Positions 1 through 11,149 of a DNA stretch of 64,000 bases are shown piece by piece (the first letter of the stretch is position 1; every line of letters begins with the position of its first letter). The stretch lies in contig JAJHZJ010000008.1 of assembly GCA_023548195.1 (NCBI GenBank), forward strand, positions 6,576,215 through 6,640,214, read 5' to 3'. The stretch is from Bettongia penicillata ogilbyi. Its lineage: Eukaryota > Chordata > Mammalia > Diprotodontia > Potoroidae. Position numbers and translations under genes: made by a program. The notes beneath the pieces are model-generated. The model did not search any database, was not told the DNA's origin, and was given only the letters and a program-made list of their open reading frames with translations.

Positions 1-1205
1 TGTTTCCTATAAATTACTGGCTTTCTTCACTGGTCAGAGAGACATATAGATAAAGGGCCATGTATCTCTGTCTATGACAAATAAAGCAGGTGGATCAGTC
101 ATGTAGTGAGATTAAAGGATAAATTTATAGTCAGCCTACTTGCTTCAGACAATATCAAGGGAGATCAAGATAAAAATATTTTGTAAGTTGGATGACCCTA
201 TCCTGAAAAAGATGTAAGATCAAGACCAAACTGACTTAAGAGGAAAAGTCTTAGATTGTTTTTGATCTGTTTTATACCATTAGAGAAAATGCCAACAGTG
301 TTGAGAGTTCCCAGCATTGAATGTTGCAATAAATTGATACACTCTACTTTCAGCATAAAGATTAGACTCAGTTAGACTCCCATTTCAAGTCTCTGGGCAA
401 ATACACATTTCATCAGCCCCCATTAGCTATATTCCTTCCACAGTCAAGATCCATTGACATCTTAAATCATGGCCCCCAAATCTTTCTCAGACACCATCTT
501 CCTAAACACTGAATCACATTGGAAATCTGCTTCTCTTCTGAAACCCCTCATGTTCCACTGGATGCAGGGATCAGATTTCCATCCATTTCCCAAGTTTTCC
601 ATTCCCTTCCCTAGGACTTTGGAAGCCTTATTGGTTCTTTGTAGATTTCTTCTGGTGGAATCATTTACAATCACATCAATCACCAGAAGTGCTCATAGAG
701 AGGGTCATCAGATGTTGGACATCTTTCTTCTCAGCTACCTTCTCCTTGTTAAGCTATCCCTTTCTCCTCTAGTGACGTATGCTGAACATGCTGTAGCCAT
801 CACTTGGTCTTTGTAGAGCCTTTAGTACCTTGGAGAAGTAGCACTGGCTTCTTAGGTTGCCTCAGTGGATTCCTGAACACTAACGGAACTCAGCCTTGAT
901 GCTCCAGGTCCTTGAGTCATGAACTAGTGGTGGTTCTTTTCCTCTTTATAATATTTGTCATTTCACAGAGAGATAGCATACCCACTAAACAGAGAAACAA
1001 GAGATTGCCTCATCACCTCTTGGACTTCTATGATACCAAGTTAGCCTTTTTCTTGCCCCTCTTGTTAAGTACTTGGCTTGCCCACTTCTATGAGTTGTTT
1101 CAACTTATCTCAATGACATGCTGATTATCATCCTCTTAATGCCCACCCTAGGTTGGTTTCCCTAGAATTGCCTTCCAGTGGACCTGATCTAATATCACCC
1201 CCAAA
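1..1205. other. No gene or repeat recognised
   Basis: No SINE, LINE or microsatellite that I recognise. The longest frames (469-816 on plus, 462-683 on minus) overlap one another, have no recognisable domain and carry no sign of selection that I can see. I read this as intergenic sequence or an unrecognised old repeat. Confidence 0.5.
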
Positions 1206-1209
1206 CTAA

Positions 1210-1715
1210 CCTACTGAAGAAGGCAGCTAGTGGGCAAAATGCTGGAATTGGAGTCAGGAAGGCCTGAGTTCAAATCCTGTCTCAGTCATTTTCTATCTGT
1301 GCAACCCTAGGCAAATCACTTAAACCCTACAACCTCAGTTTCTTTATTTGTACAATGAACACAATAGTAGCATCTACCTCATAGGGCTATGCCATTGTTT
1401 GGATGTTTTTCAGTCTTGTTCAACTCTTTATGACCCACATTGGGGTTTTCTTGGCAAAGATATGTAGTAGTTTATCATTTCCTTCTCCAGCTCATTTTAC
1501 AGATGAGGAGACTGAGGCAGACAGTGTTAAGTGACTTGTCCAGGGTCACACATTTGAAATCAGGAAAAGGAGTCTTCCAGGTCTGAAACTCCATCCACTG
1601 TGTCACCTAGCAGGATTATCATGAGGATCATATAACATAACAAATGCAAAGCATTTTTGCAAACTTTAAATTACCGTATAAATGCTCGCTGTTGTTGTCA
1701 TTATAAATGAATCCC
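1210..1715 (+). repeat. MIR/core-SINE-like element, split by a MAR1
   Basis: The tRNA-like and core part lies at about 1210-1392: 'ggagtcaggaaggcctgagt', then 'caaatcactta', then 'cctcagtttctttat'. The tail resumes at about 1612 ('attatcatgaggatcatat', then 'tgcaaactttaaattac', with the typical 'tataaatgct' end). The two parts join into one ordered element once 1393-1611 is removed, so the MAR1 inserted into an older SINE. Confidence 0.75.
1393..1611 (-). mobile_element. MAR1-type SINE inserted in an older SINE
   Basis: Read on the minus strand this has the MAR1 order: 'cacctag' head side at 1605, then 'ctcctcatctgtaaaatgag', 'ggaaatgataaac', 'tttgccaagaaaacccc', and 'catccaaacaatggc' at the 3' end. 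It is nearly full length. The target-site duplication is not clear. Confidence 0.8.
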
Positions 1716-2019
1716 AGCAACTCAAGACCTTGTATTGTGGTTGACCTTTTGATGTCATAGGGAGCTAATCTCTCAAATAATCCTTGATCATTCCATCTGG
1801 GAAGCCCTAAATCCTCATTCCAGGCATGCCCAGGCTGTCCAGGGCAGCATTCCATAGATTCACTCCTCTGCAAGTGATTTCCTTGAAAACAAAACCTATT
1901 AGGAAAATGGATGAATTTGGAATAGAAAAATCAGTTGCTCATTTTACAGTAAAATTCGAGTCTCTTAAAGAGGGAATGTGAACTTCCTCTTACATTTGAG
2001 GATTGATTTATGTGGAACT

Positions 2020-2165
2020 TTTTTAAAAAAAATATTTTTAATTTTCAACATTTAGTTCCACAAGGTTTTGAATTTTAAAATTGCTCTGCCTCCCTACCCT
2101 CCTTTCTTCCCCAGAATACATACAATCTAATATAGGTTCTACATATACATTTACTATGTGGAACT
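2020..2165 (-). mobile_element. L1 3' UTR fragment
   Basis: The minus-strand reading matches the marsupial L1 3' UTR layout: a tract near 'atgtatatgtagaacctat', a G-rich stretch (here a C-rich run, 2088-2115), then 'caaaattt...gttgaaaatt' before an A-rich tail. Short and diverged. Confidence 0.55.
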
Positions 2166-2459
2166 TTTAAGAACAGCTCTGGAAAGTGAGCCACATCTGT
2201 AGTGAACTTCATGGTAAGTCAGTGTTGCCTCACTTTTAAGAGCTGTATGCCCAGCCTTAAAAATAAAGGCTAATACTGCTGTATTATCAATCTTTCCTTA
2301 TAAGACTTATTTGAACTGTAAAAATCTCTCTCCGCCATCTTTAGGATCCTTTTTACAAACAGTGGTATCTGTATTGACTTTCTACTCTGTACCCTGCAGC
2401 ATGGGATGATTGAGATTGTCCCCAATGGAAGCTATCATTATTGCATATTTAGAGGAGAA

Positions 2460-2570
2460 AAGATGGTAGATTGAATTCTAGCCCCACACCTACTAGGAAC
2501 TTGCTCTGTGATCTAGGAGCAAATGACTTCTCTGGGCCTCAGTTTCCTGAATGGTGAATTAAGGAACCTG
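2460..2570 (+). repeat. MIR/core-SINE fragment
   Basis: Contains the core 'gggcctcagtttcctgaat' preceded by a diverged 'ctctgtgatctaggagcaaa' segment. The ends are decayed. The flanking 1716-2020 and 2166-2460 show nothing I recognise. Confidence 0.6.
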
Positions 2571-2585
2571 GATTTTCAGTGAACC

Positions 2586-2850
2586 AGAATTTATTAAATA
2601 TGTGTAATGAGGCAGGTACTGTGCTAAGTGCTGGAGGAAGGAAGGAAGGAAGGAAGGAAGGAAGGAAGGAAGGAAGGAAGGAAGGAAGGAAGGAAGGAAG
2701 GAAGGAAGGAAGGAAGGAAGGAAGGAAGACTGAGAAAGACAGAGGGAAGAAGGAAGGAAGGAAGGAAGAAAATGAAAGAGAAAAAAATAACAAAACATAA
2801 CAAAACTTCTTTCAACGAGCTCACAATCTAATGGGGAATCTCTCTAAGTT
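2586..2850 (+). repeat. Ancient interspersed repeat split by GGAA expansion
   Basis: The left part carries the 'ggcaggtactgtgctaagtg' motif common in old marsupial interspersed repeats. The right part (2815-2840) carries its usual continuation 'gagctcacaatctaatgggg'. Between them, where related copies here carry a short purine-rich 'gatacaggaagaaa'-like stretch, sits a long GGAA microsatellite. The microsatellite therefore grew inside the repeat. Confidence 0.65.
2633..2729. repeat. (GGAA)n microsatellite, 97-nt pure-purine run
   Basis: An uninterrupted purine strand of GGAA/AAGG units, followed by a second shorter purine block at about 2741-2783. Frames at 2539-2831 on both strands that read as (EGRK)n or (LPSF)n are translations of this microsatellite, not genes. 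Confidence 0.95.
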
Positions 2851-3429
2851 TCCTTCCTGTTTTAAAATACCGTGACTCCACATAGATGAGCCACATTTTA
2901 GTCAATTTTAAATGTCTATTGTATCCAGACAGCTTGAAGCAGCTGTCTCCTTTTGAAGGTGATTTCAGCGTTCCTAATGCCATCTCATCCCATGATTTCT
3001 TGTTTCATCAACATTTCTTAATGAGGACAATTGATTTTTCTCTAACACAGAAAACACCATTTATTCATCGAACCACTGACTTGTTACCCTTCATTATCAT
3101 CTCTCCTTGATTTAGATGTTTGCATGTTTCCGGTCAATTCATACAGTCCCTTTGGAAACATAATTGTTTTAGGAACTCTTTGTAGATTCCCTATTTCTGA
3201 CATTTTTTTTTTTTTGTAGTTTCCATCTTCTCACTCTGTTGTAAAAATGGCAACTTTGTGCCAGGAGGAGAAGCCTACTTTTTGTTCGATCTCATTTTCA
3301 GGCATCCCTTAGATGCAAATTACTTTCATTCCAACGAGCAGTGCAACCTTTCTCAAATGAGGTCCCCTTCTAGCTCAATCAAATCACGTTTGTGACATAC
3401 TATAAGATAAAGTTGATGTGCCAGTTGAG
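2851..3429. other. No gene or repeat recognised
   Basis: AT-rich sequence with short T-runs near 3200. No repeat family or gene recognised. Confidence 0.45.
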
Positions 3430-3720
3430 ACCTGATGAATAATAATTATAACAGCTCAAGCTAAAATATTCTCAAATGCTTACAAGGCTTTTTTTCTTTC
3501 TTTCTTTCTTCTTCTTCTTCTTTTTTTTTTTAACCAAAACAACCCTTGGAAATAGGAAATGTAAGTATAATCAATGAGTTGCAGACAAGTACCCTGAGGC
3601 TCACTGAAACTCACCCAGGGTCACAGAACTAGCTAGTGCCAAAGCACGGATTTGAACTTGGGTCTTCTGACTCCAAGATCAAAACATTTTCCTTTTCACC
3701 ACAGTGCCTCTGAAATTAGA
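3430..3720 (-). repeat. MIR/core-SINE-like element with internal T-rich tract
   Basis: On the minus strand: the head near 3715 ('cagaggcactgtggtgaaaa'), the 'ccaagttcaaatccgtgctt' segment, a diverged core, and the tail near 3435 ('agctgttataattatta'). A CTT/T-rich simple tract at 3490-3532 interrupts the 3' part. Confidence 0.65.
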
Positions 3721-5999
3721 AATGGATACTTATTTCCATGGTGACAATTACCATAGCACTCAGACACATTCCATTTATAAATAAGAAGACAAAAAAGAAA
3801 ACAGAAAGGCCCCCTGTTCCCCCCATCCTTAGAGACAAACTTAAATTCCGAAGGTAACTATTTCCCTGAGAAATATTTCAGTCATTTGCAGGAAAAACAT
3901 TCTAGATTTTCACAAGAGGAACGAGTCCTCTTTTATTTTCCTTCCATAAATATCTATATTAACTAATGACTTCCAAAAAGTATTTCAACTCAAAGCAAAA
4001 GGTTCTCATCTGAGAAGGGATCCATCAACAAGTATTTATCTAGCTCCTCCAACATGAAAGGCAAGTTACCATGAGGGGTCAAAGAGCCCTTAACCTATGA
4101 CCATCGATAACATAACATCTGACCCAGGCATGTCCAAAAGAACAGAGAAAAACTCAAGGGATGTTGTCAAGGATTTAGCTATCACTGATCTTGTGACCTC
4201 ATCTCATCATCACCCAAACCCTGAGACAACTCACACCCCAGTCCAGCGTACAAAACTTCTACAAGGTCATACACAATACAAGGAAACATGAACACAGGGA
4301 AGGGCACTGAGGCGGGAAATCAGCTTTCCTAGGAGCCACACTTCTCTGCAGTGAAAAGATCTTACCTGTTCTACTCTTTGCAAGACAATTAGCACTGAAA
4401 TTTCTAAATAAAGGATGGTGATGATTCTATCTAACCTTATCTACTGCTTAAAGGCAGCCTTAGAACACAAAAGTGGTGGGTCCCCTGATAGGGATACTGG
4501 AAACAGTATCCTGCCTTTCCCCTCTCACAATGGCTCACCCTCCTGACTGTAGTAATTCACTGAGAGAACGAGAAAACACTCCAACCCTCAAAGACCTTTA
4601 AATCTAACTGGGAAGATACACTATTTGTCTTCAAAAAATGTAACCGCAAAAAACCCCACATAATAAAATGTGTAAAATGAGCAAGACAGATGGAAAAAGA
4701 CATTTAATAAGTGTTTATTGGATTGAATTGAAATTCTTCACACCTTCAATGACACCATGAATCACTGTACTGTAGACCAAAAATGTCCCATTTCATAGCC
4801 AAAGTTTTGCTGATGATCCCCTCTGAATTTAATGAGGTTGCTTCTTAGTCAACATGAATAAGACTTTCTTTATCAAAAGTTGTTTTTTTTTCCTCTTCAT
4901 TGTATTGTGACCTGCCAGAATGTTCATTTTATTTACGTTAGTTTCTGAAAGCCTAGGGTCACTTCCATCAGAAGAGGATTTCGGTGGATACTCAGACATC
5001 CAGAATAGAATGCATGAAGATGAACTGTGAGTACAGATGGAAATTAGGGACCAGAAGAGGTTCTCTGGGAAACCTATGTTGATTTGACCACTATTGTAAA
5101 CTGATTTCTCATGAACAACATGAAGTCCTCCAAAGCGTAGATACCAGGTATTGTTGCACCCTGGCACAAAGCAGGGCATTCTCTTTGGGGTGGAGGGGTA
5201 TAGATAGGGTATGAGTCAGAAACCCCCTCCTCCTCAGATAGCAAGCCATCCTATTTTAACTCCTTGTTCTTTGAAAACAGGTGTTAATGTCAGTTGTATC
5301 TCTCCATTTGGCATTCAAGAAGCCTGATTGTTTAGAGAGTGATGCTAAGCCTTACAGAACATAGATAAATGTTTGTAGGGAAGAAGCCAGGTGGTTGAAA
5401 TTTTGGCCTCCCTTAGGGGAAACAGCCTTCCTAGGGTATCTGCTCAAACCTTTCAGGCATACTCTGGCCCCACATTTACCCCTGACCCCTACTCCCACCT
5501 CCCATCAGAAAGAAAAATAGTAGAGATGAGGAGGAGAAAAGCCTTTGAGGGAAGCATAAAGGTCCCTAGGTTCCTGTCCCTGGAATTTCTTTGCTATTTT
5601 CATCCACCAATAGTTCCGTCACCACAGCCACTGACCTTCTCCCAGGATAGAGGAATTTTAAGAACTCTTAGGTCTGAAAAAGCAGCTCCAATTATGGGTC
5701 CAGGCCCACTTGCTCTCTGTGGTTCAGAAACCAGAAAAATGCTCCCAAGAGCAGTCAGAGCCTTTGTTTTTTGGTCCTTTGGGAATTCATCGCACAAGTA
5801 TAAGATCATGCTCATTTGAGCCTCTATTATTTCCAGGCTTTAGAAAAACAGCCTGTTGGAGCTGGACTATATTAGGGAAAGGCTTAGCTCCAGGTTCAGC
5901 ATAAATAATGAAAAGGCCTTTTCAGCTGGTGTTTTTTCACTCTATTCAAGTTAGAAAATAAGCAGTAAAAATGGAAAAGCTTCTCTCTTTGAGCACCTT
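3721..5999. other. No gene recognised; mostly unassigned sequence
   Basis: Short scraps of the 'aacaagtatttatc' type repeat occur near 4025 and 4700. The two longest frames (4829-5179 minus; 5391-5819 plus) have no recognisable domain, no supporting splice structure and ordinary composition, so I do not call them genes. Confidence 0.45.
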
Positions 6000-6690
6000 A
6001 GAATCATAGAACTTGAAAGGACCAGGAGCCCAGAGAAGTTCAGTGATGATGGAAGGTCACCCCAGGAGCTAGTGACTGACATGAAACTAGAACCTAGGTC
6101 TCTGAACTTCAACCAGTGCTCCTCCCACTAGGCTAGGGTGCTGCTTTGGTCATTTCTGCTTTTGTCTCTGCATGTATTCTGCTCTGAAAACCAAGAAGTG
6201 TAAGTTTATGAACTTCAATATGGTAGCCCTTAGTTCCAAGAAAATCCACTGGATCTTGTTAAACAACCTTGGTGTGCTCAGTTTTAAAAGTAATAACATC
6301 AGCCTGGTGTAGGCTACTGCCCCAATACTACCTGTGTGACCTTGCACCAGTCATTTAATTTCTATAGGCCTCAGTTTCCTCATCTGTAAAATTTTGCAGT
6401 CAGACTGGATGGCTTTCAAGGTGCCTTCCAAATTGACGTCTAGGATCTTATAATAGCTGAAATTTATATAGCATTTTATGATTTACACATCATTTTATTT
6501 ATGCCATCTCATCTGATCCTCACAATAGGGCTAAGTATATAATATAAATATTCTACTCAGTTTACAGAGGAGGAAACTGAGGTTCAGAGAGGTTCAATAA
6601 CTTGCCAAGGCCACAGAGAATCCAAATGTTAGAGCCCCTATTCAAATCAAGGTCCAAAGGCCCATTATCTGGAAATGAGATTATTTTCTC
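6000..6690. repeat. Cluster of three MIR/core-SINE-like fragments
   Basis: About 6000-6140: 'aatcatagaacttgaaagga' plus a 'gaacctaggtctct' segment. About 6290-6445 (+): 'cctcagtttcctcatctgta' followed by 'gactggatggctttcaaggt'. About 6450-6690 (-): 'tatatagcattttatgattt', then 'gaggaaactgaggttcagag'. All are old, diverged copies in different orientations. Confidence 0.7.
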
Positions 6691-6696
6691 CTGTCA

Positions 6697-6720
6697 TACA
6701 CACACACACACACACACACA
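6697..6720. repeat. (CA)n microsatellite
   Basis: About 12 uninterrupted CA units, ending in a CCC triplet. Confidence 0.95.
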
Positions 6721-6849
6721 CCCGACAATCCTATTTTTTTCAAATAAGAAGAAATAAGAAGAAAAAGGAATAATGATGCTTTAGAATTCTTCAACACTTA
6801 ATTATTTCCAGAACACTTCTACATGCAAATATTCTGGGTTTAGGGACAA

Positions 6850-6967
6850 ACGATCTGGGTTCAAGTCCTAATTCTCCCGTTTTCAAGGTATGTGATCATA
6901 GACAAGTCATTTAATCTCACTGGGCCTCAGTTCCCTCCTTTGTTACATAAGGGATTGGATGAGATAT
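6850..6967 (+). repeat. MIR/core-SINE fragment
   Basis: 'tctgggttcaagtcctaatt', then 'tagacaagtcatttaatctc' and 'tgggcctcagttccctcctt' in consensus order. Confidence 0.7.
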
Positions 6968-7075
6968 GTTGTCAAACTCAAATAGAAATGAGGGCCTCTA
7001 AACTATATATAAGTAAGGATCCCTTCAGGCCACATATCGACTTAGTTCTAAAATGTAATATTATCTCTATTTTAT
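6968..7075 (+). mobile_element. DNA-transposon fragment of the 'gtgtcaaac' family
   Basis: 'ttgtcaaactcaaatagaaa' followed by 'aaggatcccttcaggccaca' and 'cgacttag'. The same ordered words appear at 44594-44783 and inverted at 47381-47600. The copy ends at a microsatellite and lacks its 3' terminus. Confidence 0.5.
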
Positions 7076-7170
7076 CATGTATGTATATACACACATATAT
7101 ACATATATACACATGCATATTATACATACTCTCTACACACACACACACACATATATATATATTTTTTTTC
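7076..7170. repeat. AT/AC-rich alternating simple repeat
   Basis: Alternating purine-pyrimidine (TA, CA, TG units), followed by a T8 run. Confidence 0.9.
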
Positions 7171-7529
7171 TAAGTTGGTATGTAGATTGCAAGGATCTTT
7201 ACCTATGGTTTAGTGCTGCCATCCCCTTTGCACTGGAGTTTGATGCCATCACATACAGAACAGTTCTGGGAAAGGGGAGAGGGAAAGAAAATATTGGGAA
7301 ATGTAGGTGATATAAAAACAACAAATCCATTTGAAAAAAGACAAGGGGCATTAGTTTAAATCATCACTTGTCCCAATTTTCATTACTTCTTTCAACATCT
7401 GTGGTTCTGAAATCAGAGGGCCTAGATTCAAGTATTATTTCCACCCCTCACTTCCTAGGCAAAATAGAGAGTCACACCAGTTACACCTGAGGATTTCTAA
7501 AATCTCTTTCGTCTTTAAGTCCAGAAAAA

Positions 7530-7785
7530 TAAGAATAACTAGCATTTTTATAGTGTTCTAGAGTTAGCAAAGCACTGTCTTTACGTTAATTTATCTGATC
7601 CTTACAACAATGCTGTGAGATAGGTGCTGTTACTATCCCCATTTTACAGATGAGGAAACTGAGGTAAACAGAGGCCAAGTGCCTCCAGGGTCACATAGCT
7701 ACTAATTGTCTGAGGTAGGATTTAAACTGATGCCTTCCTGGCTCCAAATCTCATGCTCCGTCTACTGCGTCATCTAGAATCTAGG
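7530..7785 (-). repeat. MIR/core-SINE, near full length
   Basis: Minus-strand order is complete: 'ctagatgacgcagtagacgg' head side, 'aggaaggcatcagttt', 'tcagtttcctcatctgtaaa' core, then 'gggatagtaacagcac' and 'agttattcttatt' tail. One of the better preserved old SINEs here. A diverged fragment lies just upstream at 7385-7525. Confidence 0.8.
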
Positions 7786-8799
7786 ACCTGTGTGGAGATT
7801 CCCTCCACCAAAGCAAATTGTACTTATGTCCAAGCTTTAGTAGATCTTATATATTGCTGTGGCTGGAAACAAACCATCCTGTTAGCTAGCCTTCTGAGCT
7901 TCATTAGGCTGGCCAATAACTACCTCACCCATTATGAAGTCCATATTCCAATCTCTTAAACACAGGAGACTGTCAGAGCATGGGTTCCTCTGGTCAGGAC
8001 TCTGAGACCTCTGATAGTGACATCCATGCTGGGATGAAACACTGGAATAAGATTTTAATAAAGATCTGACTTAGATTAAATAAACTCCTTTGAAAAAGCT
8101 TTCTCTATTAGCATTCATATTGTTTCATAAACAGAACCTGCAACTAGACCTTAATGAATTGAACACATTTTCCTAAAAGCCAGCATCTCAATAAGTTATG
8201 TTCCCTTAAAATCTCATACCACTTAGTGCTTGCCGCACATCAATTAAAATTGAACTAATAAGCACAGTTAGATTCTGAATAATCAAATGCGCAGCAAAAT
8301 ACTGGGTGAGACAAAAATGAATCACTGTAACCCTGGCAAAATTCTATGCAGGATTATGTGATTACAATCACCTCTTCCCCTAACACCTAAGTAGGTCTTG
8401 GCAATGATGAACATACGTCTGTATATATAGTCACTTGAGGACCAGCCCAGGGAAGATCACAGCCTTATCTCTAGTTTGACTCCAAGGTGGTGAATTTTTT
8501 AACCACAGCAACTCTTGCAGACTGTCTACAAAGTATTGTAGGGGCTGCCATCAGTACTGATGAAGGGAGTAACCTATACCAATAAAATCATGGATCCTTG
8601 AAGAACTGACATTAGGTTATTATTTATGTCAGTGAAGATAAATCAAAAGTATGGTCTCTATCCTTATCCAAAAAGATTAAAAAACCCCCACAATTCATTA
8701 ACAAGTATTTACTTCATGCTTATGAAATGTCCAGTGCAGTATGACTACCAAATGGCAGTCATGTGCTTCAGTCAGGTTGGTCCTGAGCTCATGGTATAG
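7786..8799. other. Repeat-poor stretch, no gene
   Basis: No repeat recognised. The part at about 8095-8410 is described separately as a possible conserved noncoding element. Confidence 0.45.
8095..8410. promoter_or_regulatory. Candidate conserved noncoding element (weak)
   Basis: Free of repeats I recognise, with a hairpin-like 'tcaattaaaattga', an 'aataatcaaatgcgcag' block and an inverted 'gtgattacaatcac'. This composition resembles deeply conserved noncoding DNA, but constraint cannot be judged from one genome. Confidence 0.25.
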
Positions 8800-8960
8800 T
8801 TAATCAATGAAAGATCAGCCTTGAAGAAAGGAAGACATGGGTTTGAGTCTTGCCTCTGATATCTCCTAGCTATAAGACCCTGCCTAGGCATTCTATGTAA
8901 ACTCTAAGGATCCCAGGCAACTCTTTAAGACTACTAAAGCAAGTTAGCTAATCTATGTCA
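8800..8960 (+). repeat. Diverged SINE fragment
   Basis: 'gacatgggtttgagtcttgc', then 'tagctataagaccctgccta', and a degraded 3' part. 8961-9221 shows nothing I recognise. Confidence 0.5.
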
Positions 8961-9221
8961 AATGAAGGAAGTTTCCATATTGGGAATTCTCTACAATGGT
9001 GGAATCACAGGTAAACAAAAAACTGAGACTGGTCAGTCAAGGGTATCATGCAGACATAGGATACCTAAATTTAGGCAAAGAAAAGTCTCTCATGCTATGT
9101 TTGAGATAAGATCTGGACTATGCGATAATATGGTTACATGAACTAGAGTAGGCTGAATGACTGAATTCAAAGAGTAATCGGTCATTCAAAGGATGCTCAG
9201 GAATTGCAGTTAACTACAGCT

Positions 9222-9395
9222 TCAGACGCTTATGAGTTTCATGACTCTGAGCAAAGCACTTTACCTTTGTCTGCCTCTGTTTCATCATCTGCAAGATGGG
9301 GATAATAATAGCACCTATCCCCACGGCTCTTGTGAGGATAAAATGATATATCTGTAAACACTTTTTAAAACTTTAAGTACTATAAAAATGCTTCT
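9222..9395 (+). repeat. MIR/core-SINE
   Basis: 'actctgagcaaagcacttta', then 'gatggggataataatagcac', 'gtgaggataaaatgatat' and a 'taagtactataaaaatgct' tail, in order. It runs into a pyrimidine tract. Confidence 0.75.
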
Positions 9396-9520
9396 TTCTC
9401 CTCCTCCTCCTCCTTCTCCTCTTCCTCCTCCTCCTTCTTCTTCTCCTTTTCCTTCTCCTTCTTCTCCTCCTTCTTCCTTTTCCTCCCTCCTCGTCCTCCT
9501 CCTCTTCCCCTTTTTATATT
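9393..9520. repeat. (TCC/TTC)n pyrimidine-rich simple repeat
   Basis: About 125 nt almost wholly C and T on the plus strand, grown from the tail of the preceding SINE. Confidence 0.9.
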
Positions 9521-9957
9521 GACTTAGAAAGGAAAGTCTTAAGTAGAGTGCCCCACTAATCTGTCTTTGTTCTGGTGTTCAACATTTTTCTCGAAGATTT
9601 GGATGAAGGCAACAAATCAATAAACAGGTGTTCATGTGTGTGGTACTGTTCAAGGCACTGTTGAGTATGTACACAACTGTGTAAATACACAGCAATGTGT
9701 AGCCATTGCCTGCACTTTCTTTAGATCTCTTCATTTATTGCAAGGGCTTCAGAAAAGCACAGGAAAACGACTGCCACTCCCATCCAGCGGGGATTTAAAT
9801 GATCCTCTGACATGGACTAAAACTACCTCATGGGTAAAATGATGCTAATCTGTACTTTTTTCACTCTCTCTTTTGTTCTTTTCCTTTGACCATGGACAGG
9901 ACTTTCAGAGAGGGAGAGAGAAGCACATACACACACAGAAAAACACAGAGACAGACT

Positions 9958-9960
<3 letters not shown>
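9521..9960. other. No gene or repeat recognised
   Basis: A trace of an old repeat ('aataaacaggtgttcatgtg') near 9620. No coding sequence recognised. Confidence 0.45.

Positions 9961-10017
<57 letters not shown>
9961..10017. repeat. (AG)n microsatellite
   Basis: A pure GA/AG run of about 57 nt. The frame 9873-10106 that reads as (RE)n through it is not a gene. Confidence 0.95.
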
Positions 10018-10019
<2 letters not shown>

Positions 10020-10879
10020 TATTACTTAGGACAAAGACAACAGTGGTGCAAGCAGGATGCTGGATCCATAAGGCTAACTGGAAGCCACAAGGAGATGCAG
10101 AATTGATGAGAATTGTGAGCTATTAAGAAACTTACTGGGTTGATGAATTTGAGGAATAGTCACTTTTCACTAATCTTTGAACTCCAGAGGAGGAAGGGAA
10201 TTTCCTTGACTGATTTCTTTTTATTACAAGGCTCCAACGTGTGCTAGGAAGAGAACTTTTTCATCAGCTCCAGTGACCAGGAACAAGGTCAAGCTTGGGG
10301 AAGAGATTTTACATATTTCTTTTGTATTTTATCCCATGTTATTACAAATGATGCAAACACAAAATACAAAATGTCCGAATTTATGGCTGCCAAGGGAATT
10401 GACCTCTGAGAACAGAACACCTTCATGGGCTACGGGCTCTGAATCAGAGAGAAAATGGATTTCATATTGTTCTATTTAAGCAATATCTCCTTTCCTCTCC
10501 TAGACTAAATTAAGGCCCAAACAGCAAGGTATTAACACAAAGACCAATTTTGAGTCAGAAACTAAAACACCATGTTCAGGGAACAGCTAGTATTAAACCT
10601 AATACAGGCTTAGTGAAAACTCACAGTATCTCATTAGATTTAGATGTACCCCTCCCCCCATCAGGCTTTATCCCAGCCATCTTCCTACTGTGGGGCTTTG
10701 TACATCCTTTTCCCACCTCAAGCTCCCCAAAGTCTTGAATAGTGCCATGATACCTGTTTATTGCTTTATTGCCTTCATCCAAATCATTGAAAAAAATGTT
10801 TTCTATCTCTTGCTCTGGACACAATAATCAATCAACATTGCCATTGTTTCTGGAGAGGGAGTATCCATGATCTGTCCTA
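10018..10879. other. Repeat-poor stretch, no gene
   Basis: No repeat family recognised. Frames of 60-70 codons at 10273-10479, 10550-10738 and 10621-10824 (minus) have no recognisable content. Confidence 0.45.
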
Positions 10880-11050
10880 TGATCCACTCTCTGTTCTTGT
10901 GACTTACCAGACCAAAATACCCTTTCCCAGGCACCATTCTCTTTTATTGTTTTATTTCCTCTATTTGGTATGTAAGCTCCTTGATATCATGGACAGTATC
11001 TCTTCTGTAGTCCTAGAATATAGTATAATATCTGGCACATGATACTTAAT
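10880..11050 (+). repeat. L2-type 3' tail
   Basis: 'tgtaagctccttgatatcat', 'gtatctcttctgtag' and the terminal 'atacttaataaatgttcatt' match the usual L2/CR1 3' end of mammals. Confidence 0.7.
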
Positions 11051-11135
11051 AAATGTTCATTCATTCATCCATCCATCAAGCCATCCATCCATCCATCTAT
11101 CCATCCATCCATCCATCCATCAATCCATTCATTCA
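11050..11135. repeat. (ATCC/ATTC)n microsatellite
   Basis: Directly continues the ATTC-like terminal unit of the L2 tail, so it probably grew from the LINE tail. Overlapping frames with (PSIH)n-like repeats are translations of it. Confidence 0.9.
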
Positions 11136-11149
11136 TAATCCCATCTCAT

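Noticed and set aside
2539..2831. Five overlapping frames with (EGRK)n or (LPSF)n
   Set aside because: Microsatellite translation in several frames and both strands.
4829..5179. 116-codon minus frame beginning with a cysteine-containing stretch
   Set aside because: Looked briefly like a zinc-binding start (CFVPGC), but no further cysteine or histidine spacing supports a zinc finger and the rest is unremarkable.
5391..5819. 142-codon frame on plus
   Set aside because: No recognisable domain, opposing frames on the minus strand and no splice signals that support an exon. Length is within what chance gives in 64 kb.
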